From contig VRUH01000001.1 in assembly GCA_019456185.1 (NCBI GenBank), forward strand, positions 144,937 through 208,936: a stretch of DNA of 64,000 nt, read 5' to 3'. Below the pieces are notes generated by a model. The model saw only the letters and a program-made list of their open reading frames with translations, was not told where the DNA came from and ran no database searches. How positions within the stretch are numbered: the first letter of the stretch is position 1; each line of letters starts with the position of its first letter. A program made the position numbers and the translations under genes. Shown in pieces: positions 26,824-36,228 of this stretch. The DNA comes from Candidatus Glassbacteria bacterium. Its GTDB lineage: Bacteria > Gemmatimonadota > Glassbacteria > GWA2-58-10.

Positions 26824-27441
26824 ATGCCAGTGGTCACATGTCTTGATATGGAAGGGGTTCTGACCCCGGAGATCTGGATCAACGTCGCGCGTAAAACCGG
26901 GATCGGGAAGCTGAACCTTACAACCAGGGATATCAGCGACTACGACGAGCTGATGACGATGAGGCTGGAAATCCTGGAGGAAAACGGGCTGAAGCTGGCC
27001 GATATCCAGGACGTTATCGCCGGGCTTGACCTGCTTGATGGCGCCGGGGAATTTCTCGACAGCCTGCGTCGCCGCTGCCAGGTGATCGTCCTCTCGGACA
27101 CGTTCTACGAGTTCGCCGACCCGCTGATCGAGAAGCTGAACCGGCCGATCTTGTTCTGTAACAGCCTCACGGTTGACAGCGGCGGGCGAATAACGGACTA
27201 CCGCCTTCGCCAGCAGGACGGGAAGCGCAAGGCGATCCAGGCTCTTCACGGGCTGAATTTCAAGGTGATCGCCGTCGGGGACAGCTACAACGACACCTCG
27301 ATGCTCGCCGAGGCCGAGGCGGGAATCCTGTTCCGCCCGCCGCAGAAAGTGGTCGACGAGTTCCCGCAGTTCCCGGTCACCGAATCCTACGCTCAGCTCC
27401 GCGCCGAAATCGACAGTGCGCTTGAGTGGATCGAAAGCTGA
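26824..27441 (+). CDS. thrH: Phosphoserine phosphatase / homoserine phosphotransferase ThrH
   Basis: A 205-residue HAD-superfamily enzyme. ThrH removes phosphate from phosphoserine and can move it to homoserine, linking serine and threonine synthesis. HAD motif I is CLDMEGVLTPEIW (D8, E10), motif II is VLSDTFYEF, the motif III Lys lies in DGKRKAIQA, and motif IV is GDSYNDTSML. The MEGVL variant, rather than DxD, separates ThrH from ordinary SerB. It is followed by a Tat oxidoreductase gene after 56 bases. A direct functional link between them is not evident. Confidence 0.92.
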   Translation: MPVVTCLDMEGVLTPEIWINVARKTGIGKLNLTTRDISDYDELMTMRLEILEENGLKLADIQDVIAGLDLLDGAGEFLDSLRRRCQVIVLSDTFYEFADPLIEKLNRPILFCNSLTVDSGGRITDYRLRQQDGKRKAIQALHGLNFKVIAVGDSYNDTSMLAEAEAGILFRPPQKVVDEFPQFPVTESYAQLRAEIDSALEWIES

Positions 27442-27497
27442 ATTTTTACCGATGCAGCCAACAATCACGCAGGTCGGTATTTCACAAGGGAGTAACC

Positions 27498-28772
27498 ATG
27501 ACTGGCAATGCAAGCGGCAAAAACCTGAACCGCCGTGATTTTTTCCGCCACGGCAGCGCAGCGGTCGCGGGAGCGGCCGGGCTGGCGGCGCTGGGCGCCC
27601 CGGCGATTATCAGCGCGCAGAACGCCAACAGCAAGATAACCTTCGGGATTATCGGTACGGGCAGCCGGGGCAACTCGATCCTGCGGGCGATCAGCCGCCA
27701 CGAGCAGTCGATAGTCACCGATGTCTGCGATATCTACCCGCCCAATCTCGAGGAGGGCAAAAAGGATTCCGCTAACGACAAGGTCAGGGCCACCGGGAAC
27801 TGGCAGGAGGTCGTTGAGCGCAAAGATGTCGATGCGCTGATTATCAGCACGCCGCTCTACCTGCACGTGCCGATGAGTGTCGCCGGGCTGGAGAGCGGCA
27901 AGCACGTGTTCAGTGAAAAGAGCATGGGCCTGAATATGAAACAGATTAACCGGATGCGCCTCGCGGCCGCCAGACATCCGGACCTGGTGTACCTGGTAGG
28001 CTACCAGAGCAGGCTCAACGAGAGCCTGCAGATGGTCAAAGACCTGGTGGCCGGGGGCTCGTTCGGCAAAATTACCCAGTTCTACTGTCATTTCGACCGC
28101 AACCAGACCTGGCGCAAGGACGGGCTGGAGGGCAAGTGGGACCGCCTGCTCAACTGGAGGCTCTACAAGGAATACTGCGGCGGCCTGCTGACCGAGGTCG
28201 TCACCCACGAGATCGACCAGGTGCTCGATATCCTGGGCACGAAGCCCAAAACCGCTGCGTTCCACGGACAAATCATGGTCTACCATGACGGGCGCGAGCA
28301 CCACGACAGTATCATGGGCAGCTGGGAGATGGAGGACGGGGTGATGGGTGTCGGGACGGGGCATTTGTCGAACGGCAGCCGCGGCTCCGGGTTCACCCTG
28401 CTGGGCACCCACGGCACGGTGGAAAGCTACGGCGGCAAGCTCAAGCTCTACTGGGAGAAAAGCGCGCGCCACCTGGACACCGCCGGGATCGACCACAAGT
28501 TCACCCACATCAAGCTCGGCCAGTCGCTCAAGGAAGACGAGAGCCCGAGCAGCACCCCGGCCAAGGTGGTGGATTTCTCGGTCGACGGCGCCTACCAGGA
28601 CGCCACCGCGCGCGAGTTCGAGCATTTCTATGATTGCGTGCTGGGCGGGACCAAGCCGGTGATGGACGCCGAGAGCGCTCACGCCACCAGCGTGATGGCC
28701 CTGATGGCCTACCACAGCTCGATGGACGGCGGCAAAGCTTATTCCAGAGAGGACGTGCTGGCGCTGGGGTAG
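27498..28772 (+). CDS. Tat-exported Gfo/Idh/MocA-family oxidoreductase
   Basis: A 424-residue periplasmic NAD(P)-type oxidoreductase of the kind common in Planctomycetes and FCB bacteria. The Tat signal is LNRRDFFRHGSAAVAGAAG, cut near APAIISAQ. A Rossmann motif follows (FGIIGTGSRGNSIL), then SEKSMGLNMKQINRM in place of the usual EKP block, and a C-terminal substrate domain. The start at 27498 has AAGGGAG six bases upstream. Export of cofactor-bound enzyme by Tat fits glycan or polyol turnover outside the cytosol. The substrate is unknown. A strong terminator follows. Confidence 0.9.
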   Translation: MTGNASGKNLNRRDFFRHGSAAVAGAAGLAALGAPAIISAQNANSKITFGIIGTGSRGNSILRAISRHEQSIVTDVCDIYPPNLEEGKKDSANDKVRATGNWQEVVERKDVDALIISTPLYLHVPMSVAGLESGKHVFSEKSMGLNMKQINRMRLAAARHPDLVYLVGYQSRLNESLQMVKDLVAGGSFGKITQFYCHFDRNQTWRKDGLEGKWDRLLNWRLYKEYCGGLLTEVVTHEIDQVLDILGTKPKTAAFHGQIMVYHDGREHHDSIMGSWEMEDGVMGVGTGHLSNGSRGSGFTLLGTHGTVESYGGKLKLYWEKSARHLDTAGIDHKFTHIKLGQSLKEDESPSSTPAKVVDFSVDGAYQDATAREFEHFYDCVLGGTKPVMDAESAHATSVMALMAYHSSMDGGKAYSREDVLALG

Positions 28773-28793
28773 GAGCTATCATCACGGACAACG

Positions 28794-28827
28794 AAAAAAG
28801 CCCGGTGCGTTCAGCGCCGGGCTTTTT
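28794..28827 (+). terminator. Rho-independent terminator
   Basis: AAAAAGCCCGGTGC and GCGCCGGGCTTTTT form a near-perfect stem around GTTCA, with A-rich and T-rich flanks. It lies 21 bases after the Tat oxidoreductase stop. The symmetrical A/T tails would allow it to work in both directions. Confidence 0.9.
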
Positions 28828-28882
28828 AGCTTAAGTATGAAATATGTTTAAAAGCGGGAAACCGAAAGCAGGATAAAACCAA

Positions 28883-29031
28883 ACACACCCCGCCCCCGAT
28901 TTATCGGGGTCACCCCTCTTGGTAGAGGGGACTTTTTCACCCCCAACTGCACAACGGAGTCGGCGGGAAAGCGGATCTCCGGTCCAGTCCCCTCTTGAGA
29001 GGGGTGCCTGCCGGAGGCAGGCGGGGTGTGT
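28883..29031. repeat. Compound inverted-repeat element
   Basis: A 149-bp segment bounded by a perfect 12-bp inverted repeat (ACACACCCCGCC at 28883 and its complement ending at 29031). Inside are CCCCTCT/AGAGGGG hairpins at 28913-28930 and 28989-29004, and GCCTGCC-GGA-GGCAGGC at 29006-29022. It has no coding frame. The structure resembles the small non-autonomous intergenic repeats seen in many uncultured genomes. It sits between a terminated plus-strand gene and the 3' end of the aldo/keto reductase gene. Confidence 0.7.
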
Positions 29032-29047
29032 CATGCCGCTGCCTTCC

Positions 29048-30010
29048 TCACCCCGCCGCTTCCCGTATCTTCGCCACTACCTCAGCACTCAGCGGTTGGG
29101 CGGTCCCGGCGGCCGCGTTCTGCCGGGCCTGCTGCTCGTTGCGCGCGCCGGGGATCACCACGCTGACCGCATCATTGGCCAGGATATACTGCAAAGCCAG
29201 TTGCGCCATCGGAATGCCCAGCTCCGCGGCAATCGGTTTCAGCCGGTCGGCGCGGGACACCCAGTCCAGTTTTTGCTCCGGCGAAATCGTCTGGCTGCGG
29301 TGGTCTTTGTGGTCGAACGTGCTCTCGGCCGTGTACTTGCCGGTCAGGAACCCGTAAGCCAGCGGCACCCGCGGGATGATGCCGATATTTGCCGCCTTGG
29401 CCGCGGGCAGCAGTTTTTGCTCCGGCTCGTTATCGAGGATATTGTAGACCACCTGGATCGCGGAGCCGTAGCCCGCCTCGATCTGGGTCAGGCCGTCCTC
29501 CAGCGGACCGATCGAGATCCCGTAGGCGCGCAGCTTGCCCTGCTCCACCAGCCGGTCCAGGGTTTCGGCGTTACCCAGCGCCTGTTGCATCTGCTCCGCG
29601 CTGCGGGGAGTGTGCAGCTGGTAGAGGTCGAGATAGTCCGTGTTCAGCCGCCGCAGGGACTCCTCGATCCGCGCGCTCAGGAACTCTCCGCTGAAATCTT
29701 TCTGCCAGCTGCCGTCGGGGGCGGTCAGGTTGCCACCCTTGGATGCGAGCACCACCTGCGCCCGCCGCCCGGCGAATATTTTGCCCAGCAGCTCCTCGCT
29801 GTGCCCGGCGCCGTAGACATCGGCCGTGTCGAAAAAGTTCACTCCCGCCTCGAACGCGGCCTCGATGGCCCGGATCGACTCGGTGTCGTCCTGTTTTTCA
29901 CCCCAGCCGATCTGGTGCGGTCCCAGGCTGGCTGGCCCGCCCACGGCCCACGCCCCGAAACCGACCTCACCGACCCTGATTCCCGTCTTGCCCAACGTCC
30001 TGATTCTCAT
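29048..30010 (-). CDS. Aldo/keto reductase
   Basis: A 320-residue cytosolic NADPH-dependent aldo/keto reductase. The N-terminal MRIRTLGKTGIRVGEVGFG, the catalytic Asp/Tyr segment FFDTADVYGAGHSEELLGK, the Lys in VVLASKGG and the cofactor loop VVIPGARNEQQARQN are all present. The ATG at 30010 has GGGAGG six bases upstream; an ATG at 30037 lacks a site. It is divergent from the C69 peptidase gene. The substrate (sugar or aldehyde) is not evident. Confidence 0.9.
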   Translation of the reverse strand: MRIRTLGKTGIRVGEVGFGAWAVGGPASLGPHQIGWGEKQDDTESIRAIEAAFEAGVNFFDTADVYGAGHSEELLGKIFAGRRAQVVLASKGGNLTAPDGSWQKDFSGEFLSARIEESLRRLNTDYLDLYQLHTPRSAEQMQQALGNAETLDRLVEQGKLRAYGISIGPLEDGLTQIEAGYGSAIQVVYNILDNEPEQKLLPAAKAANIGIIPRVPLAYGFLTGKYTAESTFDHKDHRSQTISPEQKLDWVSRADRLKPIAAELGIPMAQLALQYILANDAVSVVIPGARNEQQARQNAAAGTAQPLSAEVVAKIREAAG

Positions 30011-30210
30011 CGCGTGCCTCCCGTCCCGCTGATTCACGATATTTTAACGGTCAGTCCCGGCCCGCAGGCCGGCTATCTAAAATAGACGGGGTCCGGGCCT
30101 GTGTCCACCCCGGAGTCCTGCCGGCAGGGCTGTTGTTTGCAATCGTCCCGGCATGTTGTATCTTTCGACTATTACAGATCGTGCAGCGGCTATCAACGGA
30201 GAACCCGGAA

Positions 30211-31650
30211 ATGAAGAAACTTTCTGTCCTGCTGTTTGTGCTGCTGATTCCGTCAGCCGCAGCTGCCGAGGATGACAACTGCTACCTGGTGGTGGCCGGT
30301 CTGAGCGCCACTGCCGACGGCAGCGTGATGCTGGCCCATAACGAGGACAACGGCACCGACAAGGTGTTCCGTTTCAGGCGTGTCGAGCGCAGGGTGCACG
30401 TGTCCGGCGAGTTCGTGGAGCTGCACGGCGGCGGGCGGCTGGAGCAGACCGACACCACCTGGGCTTACACGGTCTGGGAAATGCCCGGGATGCACTTTTC
30501 CCACGGGATGGTCAACGAGCACGCGGTAGCCGTGGTGAGTAACAGCTGCCCCAGCCGCGAGGACAGGCCGATGCTTACCGATGGCGGGATCGGGCCGCTG
30601 CTGCGCTGGCTGGTTGTGGAGCGGGCCCGCTCGGCCCGCGAGGGTGCGGAGCTGGCGGGCGCTCTGATCGAGCGGTTCGGTTACAGCGCCAGCGGCCGCA
30701 CGCTGACTATCGCCGATCCGCGAGAGGCCTGGCAGGTGGCGATGGTTAACGGCAAACACTGGGTTGCCCGCCGTGTTCCCGACAACCAGGTGGCGGTGCT
30801 GGCCAACAGCTACGGAATCCACCGGATTGACCTGGCCGACACCGTTAATTTCATGGGCAGCGCGGACCTGATCGACTACGCCAGAGAGCGGGGATGGTAC
30901 GATCCGGCGATGGATAAGGAGTTCGATTTCGAGCGAGCCTATGCCGGGCGCGGCAGGCTGACCGACCCCAACCAGCGCCTCCGTCAGTGGACCGGGTTCA
31001 GGCATTTTGCAGCGCCGGATTATGCTCCTCCGCCGGATGGAGAACCTTTGCCGTTCAGTATCGAGCCGCTGAAACCGCTAACGCCGGAGCAGATGTTTGC
31101 CGCCCTGCGCGACCACTACGAGGCCAGCCAGTTCGAGGCCGGTGATTGCCTGCCCCATGTGACACCTTGCGGCGCCAGTCCACGGGCGGTTTGTCACGGC
31201 AGCACCAACCATGGCGATCTGTTCCAGCTGCGCGGCAATGTACCCTCGCCCCTGCGAACGATATGGTGGTACAGCTTCTGGCGGCCGTGCAGCGCTCCGT
31301 TCGTGCCGCTTTATCCGGCCGCGGGATCGGTGCCGGCGGCGCTGGGTTTCGAGGTGCACGACCATGTGTTCAGGGACCCATCCAGCGGAGAGATGCCCGG
31401 CCGGGACAAGGCGATCGGTGTTTTCCGCGAACTGACGCTCCGGGTTGACGAACGCCGGTGGCGGGATATCAACACAGTCCGGGCGCGGTGGCGGCAGTTC
31501 GAGCGGGATCAGTGGCCCGAGGTCCGGAAGCTGGAAAGCGAGGTCGTTTCTTTGCAAAGCCGGGATAATGAGATTACAAACAGGTTGGCGGAATTCGGTG
31601 AGTACAGGCTCGAACAGGCGATGAAAGCGGCGGCGGAGATGTTGGAGTGA
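30211..31650 (+). CDS. Secreted C69-family dipeptidase
   Basis: A 479-residue exported protein of peptidase family C69/U34 (PepD-like Ntn hydrolases). The signal peptide ends at SAAAAEDD and is followed by NCYLVVAG, where C24 is the expected nucleophile. ATADGSVMLAHNEDN, FSHGMVNEHAVAVVSNSC and STNHGDLFQLRG match the family's conserved blocks. The ATG at 30211 is chosen because it opens the signal peptide; an upstream start adds unrelated sequence. It probably cleaves dipeptides in the periplasm. A DUF202 gene converges on it after 11 bases. Confidence 0.85.
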   Translation: MKKLSVLLFVLLIPSAAAAEDDNCYLVVAGLSATADGSVMLAHNEDNGTDKVFRFRRVERRVHVSGEFVELHGGGRLEQTDTTWAYTVWEMPGMHFSHGMVNEHAVAVVSNSCPSREDRPMLTDGGIGPLLRWLVVERARSAREGAELAGALIERFGYSASGRTLTIADPREAWQVAMVNGKHWVARRVPDNQVAVLANSYGIHRIDLADTVNFMGSADLIDYARERGWYDPAMDKEFDFERAYAGRGRLTDPNQRLRQWTGFRHFAAPDYAPPPDGEPLPFSIEPLKPLTPEQMFAALRDHYEASQFEAGDCLPHVTPCGASPRAVCHGSTNHGDLFQLRGNVPSPLRTIWWYSFWRPCSAPFVPLYPAAGSVPAALGFEVHDHVFRDPSSGEMPGRDKAIGVFRELTLRVDERRWRDINTVRARWRQFERDQWPEVRKLESEVVSLQSRDNEITNRLAEFGEYRLEQAMKAAAEMLE

Positions 31651-31661
31651 TCCGCTGACAA

Positions 31662-31988
31662 TCAATCCGGGGGAGGCCGGTTATCGCCGGGAATAAGCTC
31701 ATCCTTTTCAGCTTCGCGCATCAGCGAGTCCAGCGGTTCTTTCATCTTGAGGAACCTGGCTGTTCCGATCCAGGCGATCCAGACACCTGACGGGACGAAC
31801 AGCCAGCCGATAATTTCCAGAATCCGCGAGTCGAAAAACTTGATGAAGCTCACGCCGGCGATAAACAGGGTCAGGGCGGTGCGGAGGTAGGAAAGCAGCG
31901 TGCGCTCGTTGGCCATCTGGGTGCGGTCGGCGGCGAGCATGTCGCGCAGGATCAGCTTGTCCTTGTAGCGCCTGTAGTATTCATCCAT
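31662..31988 (-). CDS. DUF202 (YidH-type) membrane protein
   Basis: A small inner-membrane protein of 108 residues. The DUF202 signature DRTQMANERTLLSYLRTALTLFIAG precedes two hydrophobic segments (LFIAGVSFIKFF and IIGWLFVPSGVWIAWIG) and a charged C-terminus. The start at 31988 (MDEYYRRYKDK) is preferred; an ATG at 32021 would add 11 residues. No function is established for the family. It is divergent from the PhoD-like gene. Confidence 0.8.
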   Translation of the reverse strand: MDEYYRRYKDKLILRDMLAADRTQMANERTLLSYLRTALTLFIAGVSFIKFFDSRILEIIGWLFVPSGVWIAWIGTARFLKMKEPLDSLMREAEKDELIPGDNRPPPD

Positions 31989-32124
31989 TGGGGCAGCTTC
32001 CGATTTAGATAATACCCTCATTTCCGGAGCCTAAATATATTACCAATGCCCGCAGATGGGCAAGTCGAGTCCGCTGCCTGAAACCGAAAAAACAGGTGGT
32101 TCTCAAAGTATTCCGGAGGTCGTG

Positions 32125-33486
32125 ATGAGCCGAATCTTTACTTTAATCGTGTCGGCGGTGCTGTTTGCGGGTTCTCTTGCCGCCGAACTGCCGTATAACG
32201 CAATGGGGGAGCTGACCGGCGAGGTCGGGCCGGGCTCGGCGATTTTGCAGACACGGTTGACCGCCGTGACCGGCCCGGACAGTTCCGGCGATTATGCGGG
32301 GGCCGAGGCCTGGGCCAGGTTCGAGATTTCCCGGCGCGAGGATTTTTCCTCTTCCCGGACCACCGCCTGGCGGCATGCCTCGGCCGACAGGGATTATATC
32401 GTCAAGGAGACTGTCAGCTCCCTGGCCCCGGAAACCCGGTATTTCTACCGGGTGCAGATAAGCTCGAACCCCGCCGGCGCGGAAGTGCGTCTGGGAGCGC
32501 GCAACACGTTCCGTACCGCGCCGGAGAGGGACGCCGTGCGCGACGTCCTGTTCACGGTCACCACCAGCCACCATCACGCCAACCGGGAAAGCGAGGAGGG
32601 TTTCGACGCCTACCGCGCCATGGCGCGACTCCAGCCGGAGTTCAACTTCCTCACCGGCGATGACGTCTATTACGACACCGACCCGCCGGTGGCGCGCGAT
32701 GTTGCCGGCATGCGGTTTCACTGGCGCAGGATGTTCGGCATGCCGCTGCTGAAGAAATTCTATTCGATGGTGCCCGGTTACTGGCAGAAGGACGACCACG
32801 ACTACCGGTTCGATGACGCCGATCCGTTCATGCCGCCCCGCGAGGGAGGCTCTCCAAGCGATGAGGAAGGCCGGATGGTGTTCTTGGAGCAGACGCCTGT
32901 GCCTGTGCCCACCCACCGCCGGGTGCGCTGGGGCAGGGCGGTGGAGTTCTGGCTGCCCGAGGGCCGCGATTACCGCAGTCCGAACAGCATGCCCGACGGG
33001 CCGGGGAAAACGCTGTGGGGAGTTCAGCAGCGACGGTGGCTCGAGGAAACTATCGCCGCCAGCGACGCGATGTTCAAGGTTCTGCTCTCACCCACCGGGC
33101 TGGTCGGCCCCGACCGCGGCAACAAGCGAGACAGCCACGCCAACCGCAACGGCTTCTTTAGCGAGGGCCAGGAGTTCCTGGGCCGGCTGAAAGCGCAGGG
33201 GGTCAAAAACTTCTTCATCGTCAACGGGGACCGGCACTGGAAATACCACTCCGTGCATATTCCAACGGGCTACGAGGAGTTCTGCTGCGGCGCCCTCACC
33301 GATGGGGCCAGCGTGCAGGACCCGGACTACGCCGACGAGCTTGCCGAGAGGAAATGGCACCTGGGCAACGGCGGTTTCCTGGCCGTGCGTGTGCTGGCCG
33401 AGGACGCGGACGTGCCGGAGATGGTGTTCGAGTTTTACGAAGAGGACGGCAACTTGGTCCATACCGTGCGGCGGCAACTGGAGTAG
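32125..33486 (+). CDS. PhoD-like secreted alkaline phosphatase/phosphodiesterase
   Basis: A 453-residue exported metallophosphatase of the PhoD family. A signal peptide (VSAVLFAGSLAAE) precedes a fibronectin-like N-terminal domain (GELTGEVGPGSAIL, ETRYFYRVQ). The catalytic domain has LTGDDVYYDTDPP, YWQKDDHDYRFDDADPF and VNGDRHWKYHS, which carry the metal-binding Asp, His and Asn residues. The ATG at 32125 has GGAGGT upstream. It probably releases phosphate from diesters or monoesters in the periplasm. A stop-to-stop gap of four bases separates it from the converging phosphotransferase gene. Confidence 0.85.
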   Translation: MSRIFTLIVSAVLFAGSLAAELPYNAMGELTGEVGPGSAILQTRLTAVTGPDSSGDYAGAEAWARFEISRREDFSSSRTTAWRHASADRDYIVKETVSSLAPETRYFYRVQISSNPAGAEVRLGARNTFRTAPERDAVRDVLFTVTTSHHHANRESEEGFDAYRAMARLQPEFNFLTGDDVYYDTDPPVARDVAGMRFHWRRMFGMPLLKKFYSMVPGYWQKDDHDYRFDDADPFMPPREGGSPSDEEGRMVFLEQTPVPVPTHRRVRWGRAVEFWLPEGRDYRSPNSMPDGPGKTLWGVQQRRWLEETIAASDAMFKVLLSPTGLVGPDRGNKRDSHANRNGFFSEGQEFLGRLKAQGVKNFFIVNGDRHWKYHSVHIPTGYEEFCCGALTDGASVQDPDYADELAERKWHLGNGGFLAVRVLAEDADVPEMVFEFYEEDGNLVHTVRRQLE

Positions 33487-33490
33487 GGGA

Positions 33491-34450
33491 CTATAATTCG
33501 AGACCGAGCTGGCCGGCAAGCTGTAGCGACTGACGCCGGTAGTTGTCGGCCAGCGCGGGATTCCCGCCGCGGACCCGGCGGATGAAAATATATTTTTGCA
33601 GCTCGTAGAGCAGGTAAAACGCCTGGCGGACCTGAGCGTCGCTGTCGTTTTCCCGGCGGCTGCCGTAGCCCTCCCAAAACGATGGCTCGCTGATTCCGCA
33701 GTAATCCAGCACCGCGAACTCGATCTCCACGTCACCCCACAAGGCCCGGTCCCAGTCCAGCAGGCCCAGCAGTTCGCCTTCGGGGCCGGTCATGACATTC
33801 TGGGCCCAGATGTCCATATGCAGCAGGGATGAGGGTTCGGAGCGGGTGAACTTATCGAGGTTGGTATCCAGCAGACGGCGCAGGGCGTCGGCCTCTGCCA
33901 GTGAATACCCGCCGCAGCCGGAAATATCAGTCAGCAAATAACCCCACATCACTGCGAAAGCGTCGGTCCAGTTGTCAGCCGACGGGGCCGGCTCGTGTTC
34001 GCCGAGATAACCGTAGCGCCGGGCGTGGAAACCGTGCACCCGGCGCAGGGCCTGGCCGAGTTCGCCCAGCAGCCTGTCGAGTTCCCGCCGGCCGATCCCC
34101 GTGGCTTCCGACAATGGAGTACCCGGCATCCGCTCCATCAGCAGGAAATCCCTGTCCAGCAGCCCGCGGCTGAAATCAGCGGCCAGGATTTCGGGTACAG
34201 GGACGCCGGCACCTTCCAGGATCGCCCGGTGGATACCCGGCTCCTGGCGCATCATCCGGTGCTCGTAAAACAGGTTCTGTTCGCGGATATCCGGCGGGGC
34301 GACTCTCAGCACGAGCGGCCGGTCCGCTCCCTCGACAAACCAGGTCGTGTTGTATTTGCCGGTCGTGCAGCGCCGGAGCTTGAGTCCGTCCGCGTCGGTC
34401 TCCAGGTGCGCCGCCGCGGCCCGGGCAAGGGCAGCCAGGTCGTTTTCCAT
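33491..34450 (-). CDS. Aminoglycoside phosphotransferase-like kinase
   Basis: A 319-residue protein-kinase-like phosphotransferase of the APH/choline kinase superfamily. The N-lobe nucleotide segment contains PLVLRVAPPD. The catalytic loop is LLHMDIWAQNVMTG and the metal-binding loop is LLGLLDWDRALWGD. The start at 34450 lies two bases after the stop of the FAD oxidoreductase, so translation is coupled. Members phosphorylate small molecules such as antibiotics, sugars or choline. The neighbour does not reveal the substrate, and a resistance role should not be assumed. Confidence 0.85.
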   Translation of the reverse strand: MENDLAALARAAAAHLETDADGLKLRRCTTGKYNTTWFVEGADRPLVLRVAPPDIREQNLFYEHRMMRQEPGIHRAILEGAGVPVPEILAADFSRGLLDRDFLLMERMPGTPLSEATGIGRRELDRLLGELGQALRRVHGFHARRYGYLGEHEPAPSADNWTDAFAVMWGYLLTDISGCGGYSLAEADALRRLLDTNLDKFTRSEPSSLLHMDIWAQNVMTGPEGELLGLLDWDRALWGDVEIEFAVLDYCGISEPSFWEGYGSRRENDSDAQVRQAFYLLYELQKYIFIRRVRGGNPALADNYRRQSLQLAGQLGLEL

Positions 34451-34452
34451 GC

Positions 34453-36108
34453 TCAGTTCCGGGCCGGGTCCCACTCCAGGTGCTGGCCGTCGGCAAGCAG
34501 CTTTGTGCGCAGAGTCTGATAATCGATATCCTGCACGGCAACCCCGTTATCCAGCGCCAGGCCCGCAGCGGTGGCGGCGCTCTGGCCCAGCACCATGAAC
34601 ACCGGCTCCATCCTGATCGACCCGAACGCGATATGGCTGGCCGAGAGGCAGACCGGCACCAGCAGGTTGGTGCACTCACTCTTGCTGGGTACAATCGAGC
34701 GATAGGAGATCGGGTAGGGTTCGAACCCGCCCACCTGCACGTCGCCCTCGTTCTTGAGCCAGCCGTCGGCGGTTACGTAGCGCTGGACGTTGTGGCTGTC
34801 CATGGTGTAAGCTGCCAGACTCACCGGGTCGCCGGCGACCTCGCGGCCCTGGCAATTATGCTGGGTCATGACGTAATCGGACACCATCCTGCGGGCCTCG
34901 CGCACGTAGATCTGGTGCGGCCAGTTGCCGTTGTCGGTGAACTCGTCGGCGGCCAGCCCCCAGCGCGAAACCTCGTTACGTACTTTTTCCGGCACGCGGG
35001 GATGGTAAGCCAGCGTCCACATTAAGCCTTTCTGGTACTGCTCGTGTTCAGAGATCAACCGCTCGCGGGTGGCGTAATCTGCCTCGGGGTATGTGTAATT
35101 ATAGCCGATATAATCCGTGCTGAACCCCTGGCGGTTGTTCGTGTCTGTCTTGCGGTTGGGCATCATGGTGGGCGACCAGGGGACCCCGTCGTAGCCCGCC
35201 TCGAAATAGCGGAACAGCGGCTCGTAGACCAGGCTGTCGTAGCCGGCGGGTTTTTCGAACTTCACCTGGTTCTCCGGGACATCGGACAGGCACATCCTGA
35301 AGTTGTATGCCTGGACGCGACGGTCGCCGCTGCCTTCCTCGCCCGGCCCGGCGGGGTCGATTCCGGGCAGGAGCCCGCTGTTCGGGTCGTCGGCGATTAC
35401 ATACGGGCTGACAGGCAGATCGAAGGTGTGGTACACGGCGTTGGCGGTCTGCACCCCGTTGAGTGTTTCACCGTAGGCCGCGTTAGATTCGCGTCCCACT
35501 GTATAGCTCACGCCGGCAAGGGCCAGCAGGTCACCCTCGTAGGTGGCGTCGATAAACATTCCGCCGCTGAACACCCGTCCGCTCCCGGTTCTGATGGAGA
35601 CGATCCGGGCGCCGTCCTTGCTGACGCCGCCGGAGAGGTCGAGACGCTCACCGAAGACGACCGGCACATCCGCCTCGCGCAGCAGCTCGTTGATGATATC
35701 CTCGGCCACGTGCGGCTCGAAGGTCCACATGAACTCCGCGTCCACATCGTTGCCGCGGTTGCTGCGGTAGTCCTCTTTCTGTTCGTAAACCCAGGATTCG
35801 TCCTTGCGGTAGTGGTCGGCGATCCTGCGGTAGAAATCGCGGGAGCGGCCGCCGATAGCTCCCTTGTTGCCGATATCGGTGGCGCCGAGGCCGCCGGTGG
35901 TCAGTCCGCCCAGGTGGCTGCCGGGTTCGATCAGGACCACGCTCTTGCCCTCGGAGGCCGCCTGCACCGCCGCGATCACGCCGCCGGAGGTGCCCCCGTA
36001 GACCACGATGTCGTAATAGTCGCCATCGCCACGGGACTCACTGGCGGGCCTGCCGCAGGCAAGCAGCACTGTCAGGACTGCAAGTAATGCCAGGCTCATT
36101 CTGTTCAT
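34453..36108 (-). CDS. FAD-dependent oxidoreductase lipoprotein
   Basis: A 551-residue protein of the FAD_oxidored family (often labelled xanthan-lyase-like). A lipoprotein signal (VLTVLLAC) is followed by the dinucleotide motif DIVVYGGTSGGVIAAVQAA and SVVLIEPGSHLGGLTTGGLG. A C-terminal GQSAATAAGLALDNG closes the FAD site. The protein should be anchored in the envelope. Such proteins are frequent next to glycan-degrading genes in Planctomycetes and FCB bacteria. The kinase-like gene follows within two bases. The substrate is unknown. Confidence 0.88.
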   Translation of the reverse strand: MNRMSLALLAVLTVLLACGRPASESRGDGDYYDIVVYGGTSGGVIAAVQAASEGKSVVLIEPGSHLGGLTTGGLGATDIGNKGAIGGRSRDFYRRIADHYRKDESWVYEQKEDYRSNRGNDVDAEFMWTFEPHVAEDIINELLREADVPVVFGERLDLSGGVSKDGARIVSIRTGSGRVFSGGMFIDATYEGDLLALAGVSYTVGRESNAAYGETLNGVQTANAVYHTFDLPVSPYVIADDPNSGLLPGIDPAGPGEEGSGDRRVQAYNFRMCLSDVPENQVKFEKPAGYDSLVYEPLFRYFEAGYDGVPWSPTMMPNRKTDTNNRQGFSTDYIGYNYTYPEADYATRERLISEHEQYQKGLMWTLAYHPRVPEKVRNEVSRWGLAADEFTDNGNWPHQIYVREARRMVSDYVMTQHNCQGREVAGDPVSLAAYTMDSHNVQRYVTADGWLKNEGDVQVGGFEPYPISYRSIVPSKSECTNLLVPVCLSASHIAFGSIRMEPVFMVLGQSAATAAGLALDNGVAVQDIDYQTLRTKLLADGQHLEWDPARN

Positions 36109-36228
36109 TTTGATCGTACTCCTGAGCTAAGTAGCGGGTCAGTTCAGCTCGAATAGTATTTTCTGCTGTTGCAAGACAGCTGGAAGCATTGGCAGGCATT
36201 TTATCCACATTTCAGATATGTTTGATAA

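Noticed and set aside
27465-28715. A 416-codon minus-strand frame opposite the Tat oxidoreductase
   Set aside because: Composition is that of an antisense shadow (His, Val and Gln rich), and the opposite gene has clear domains.
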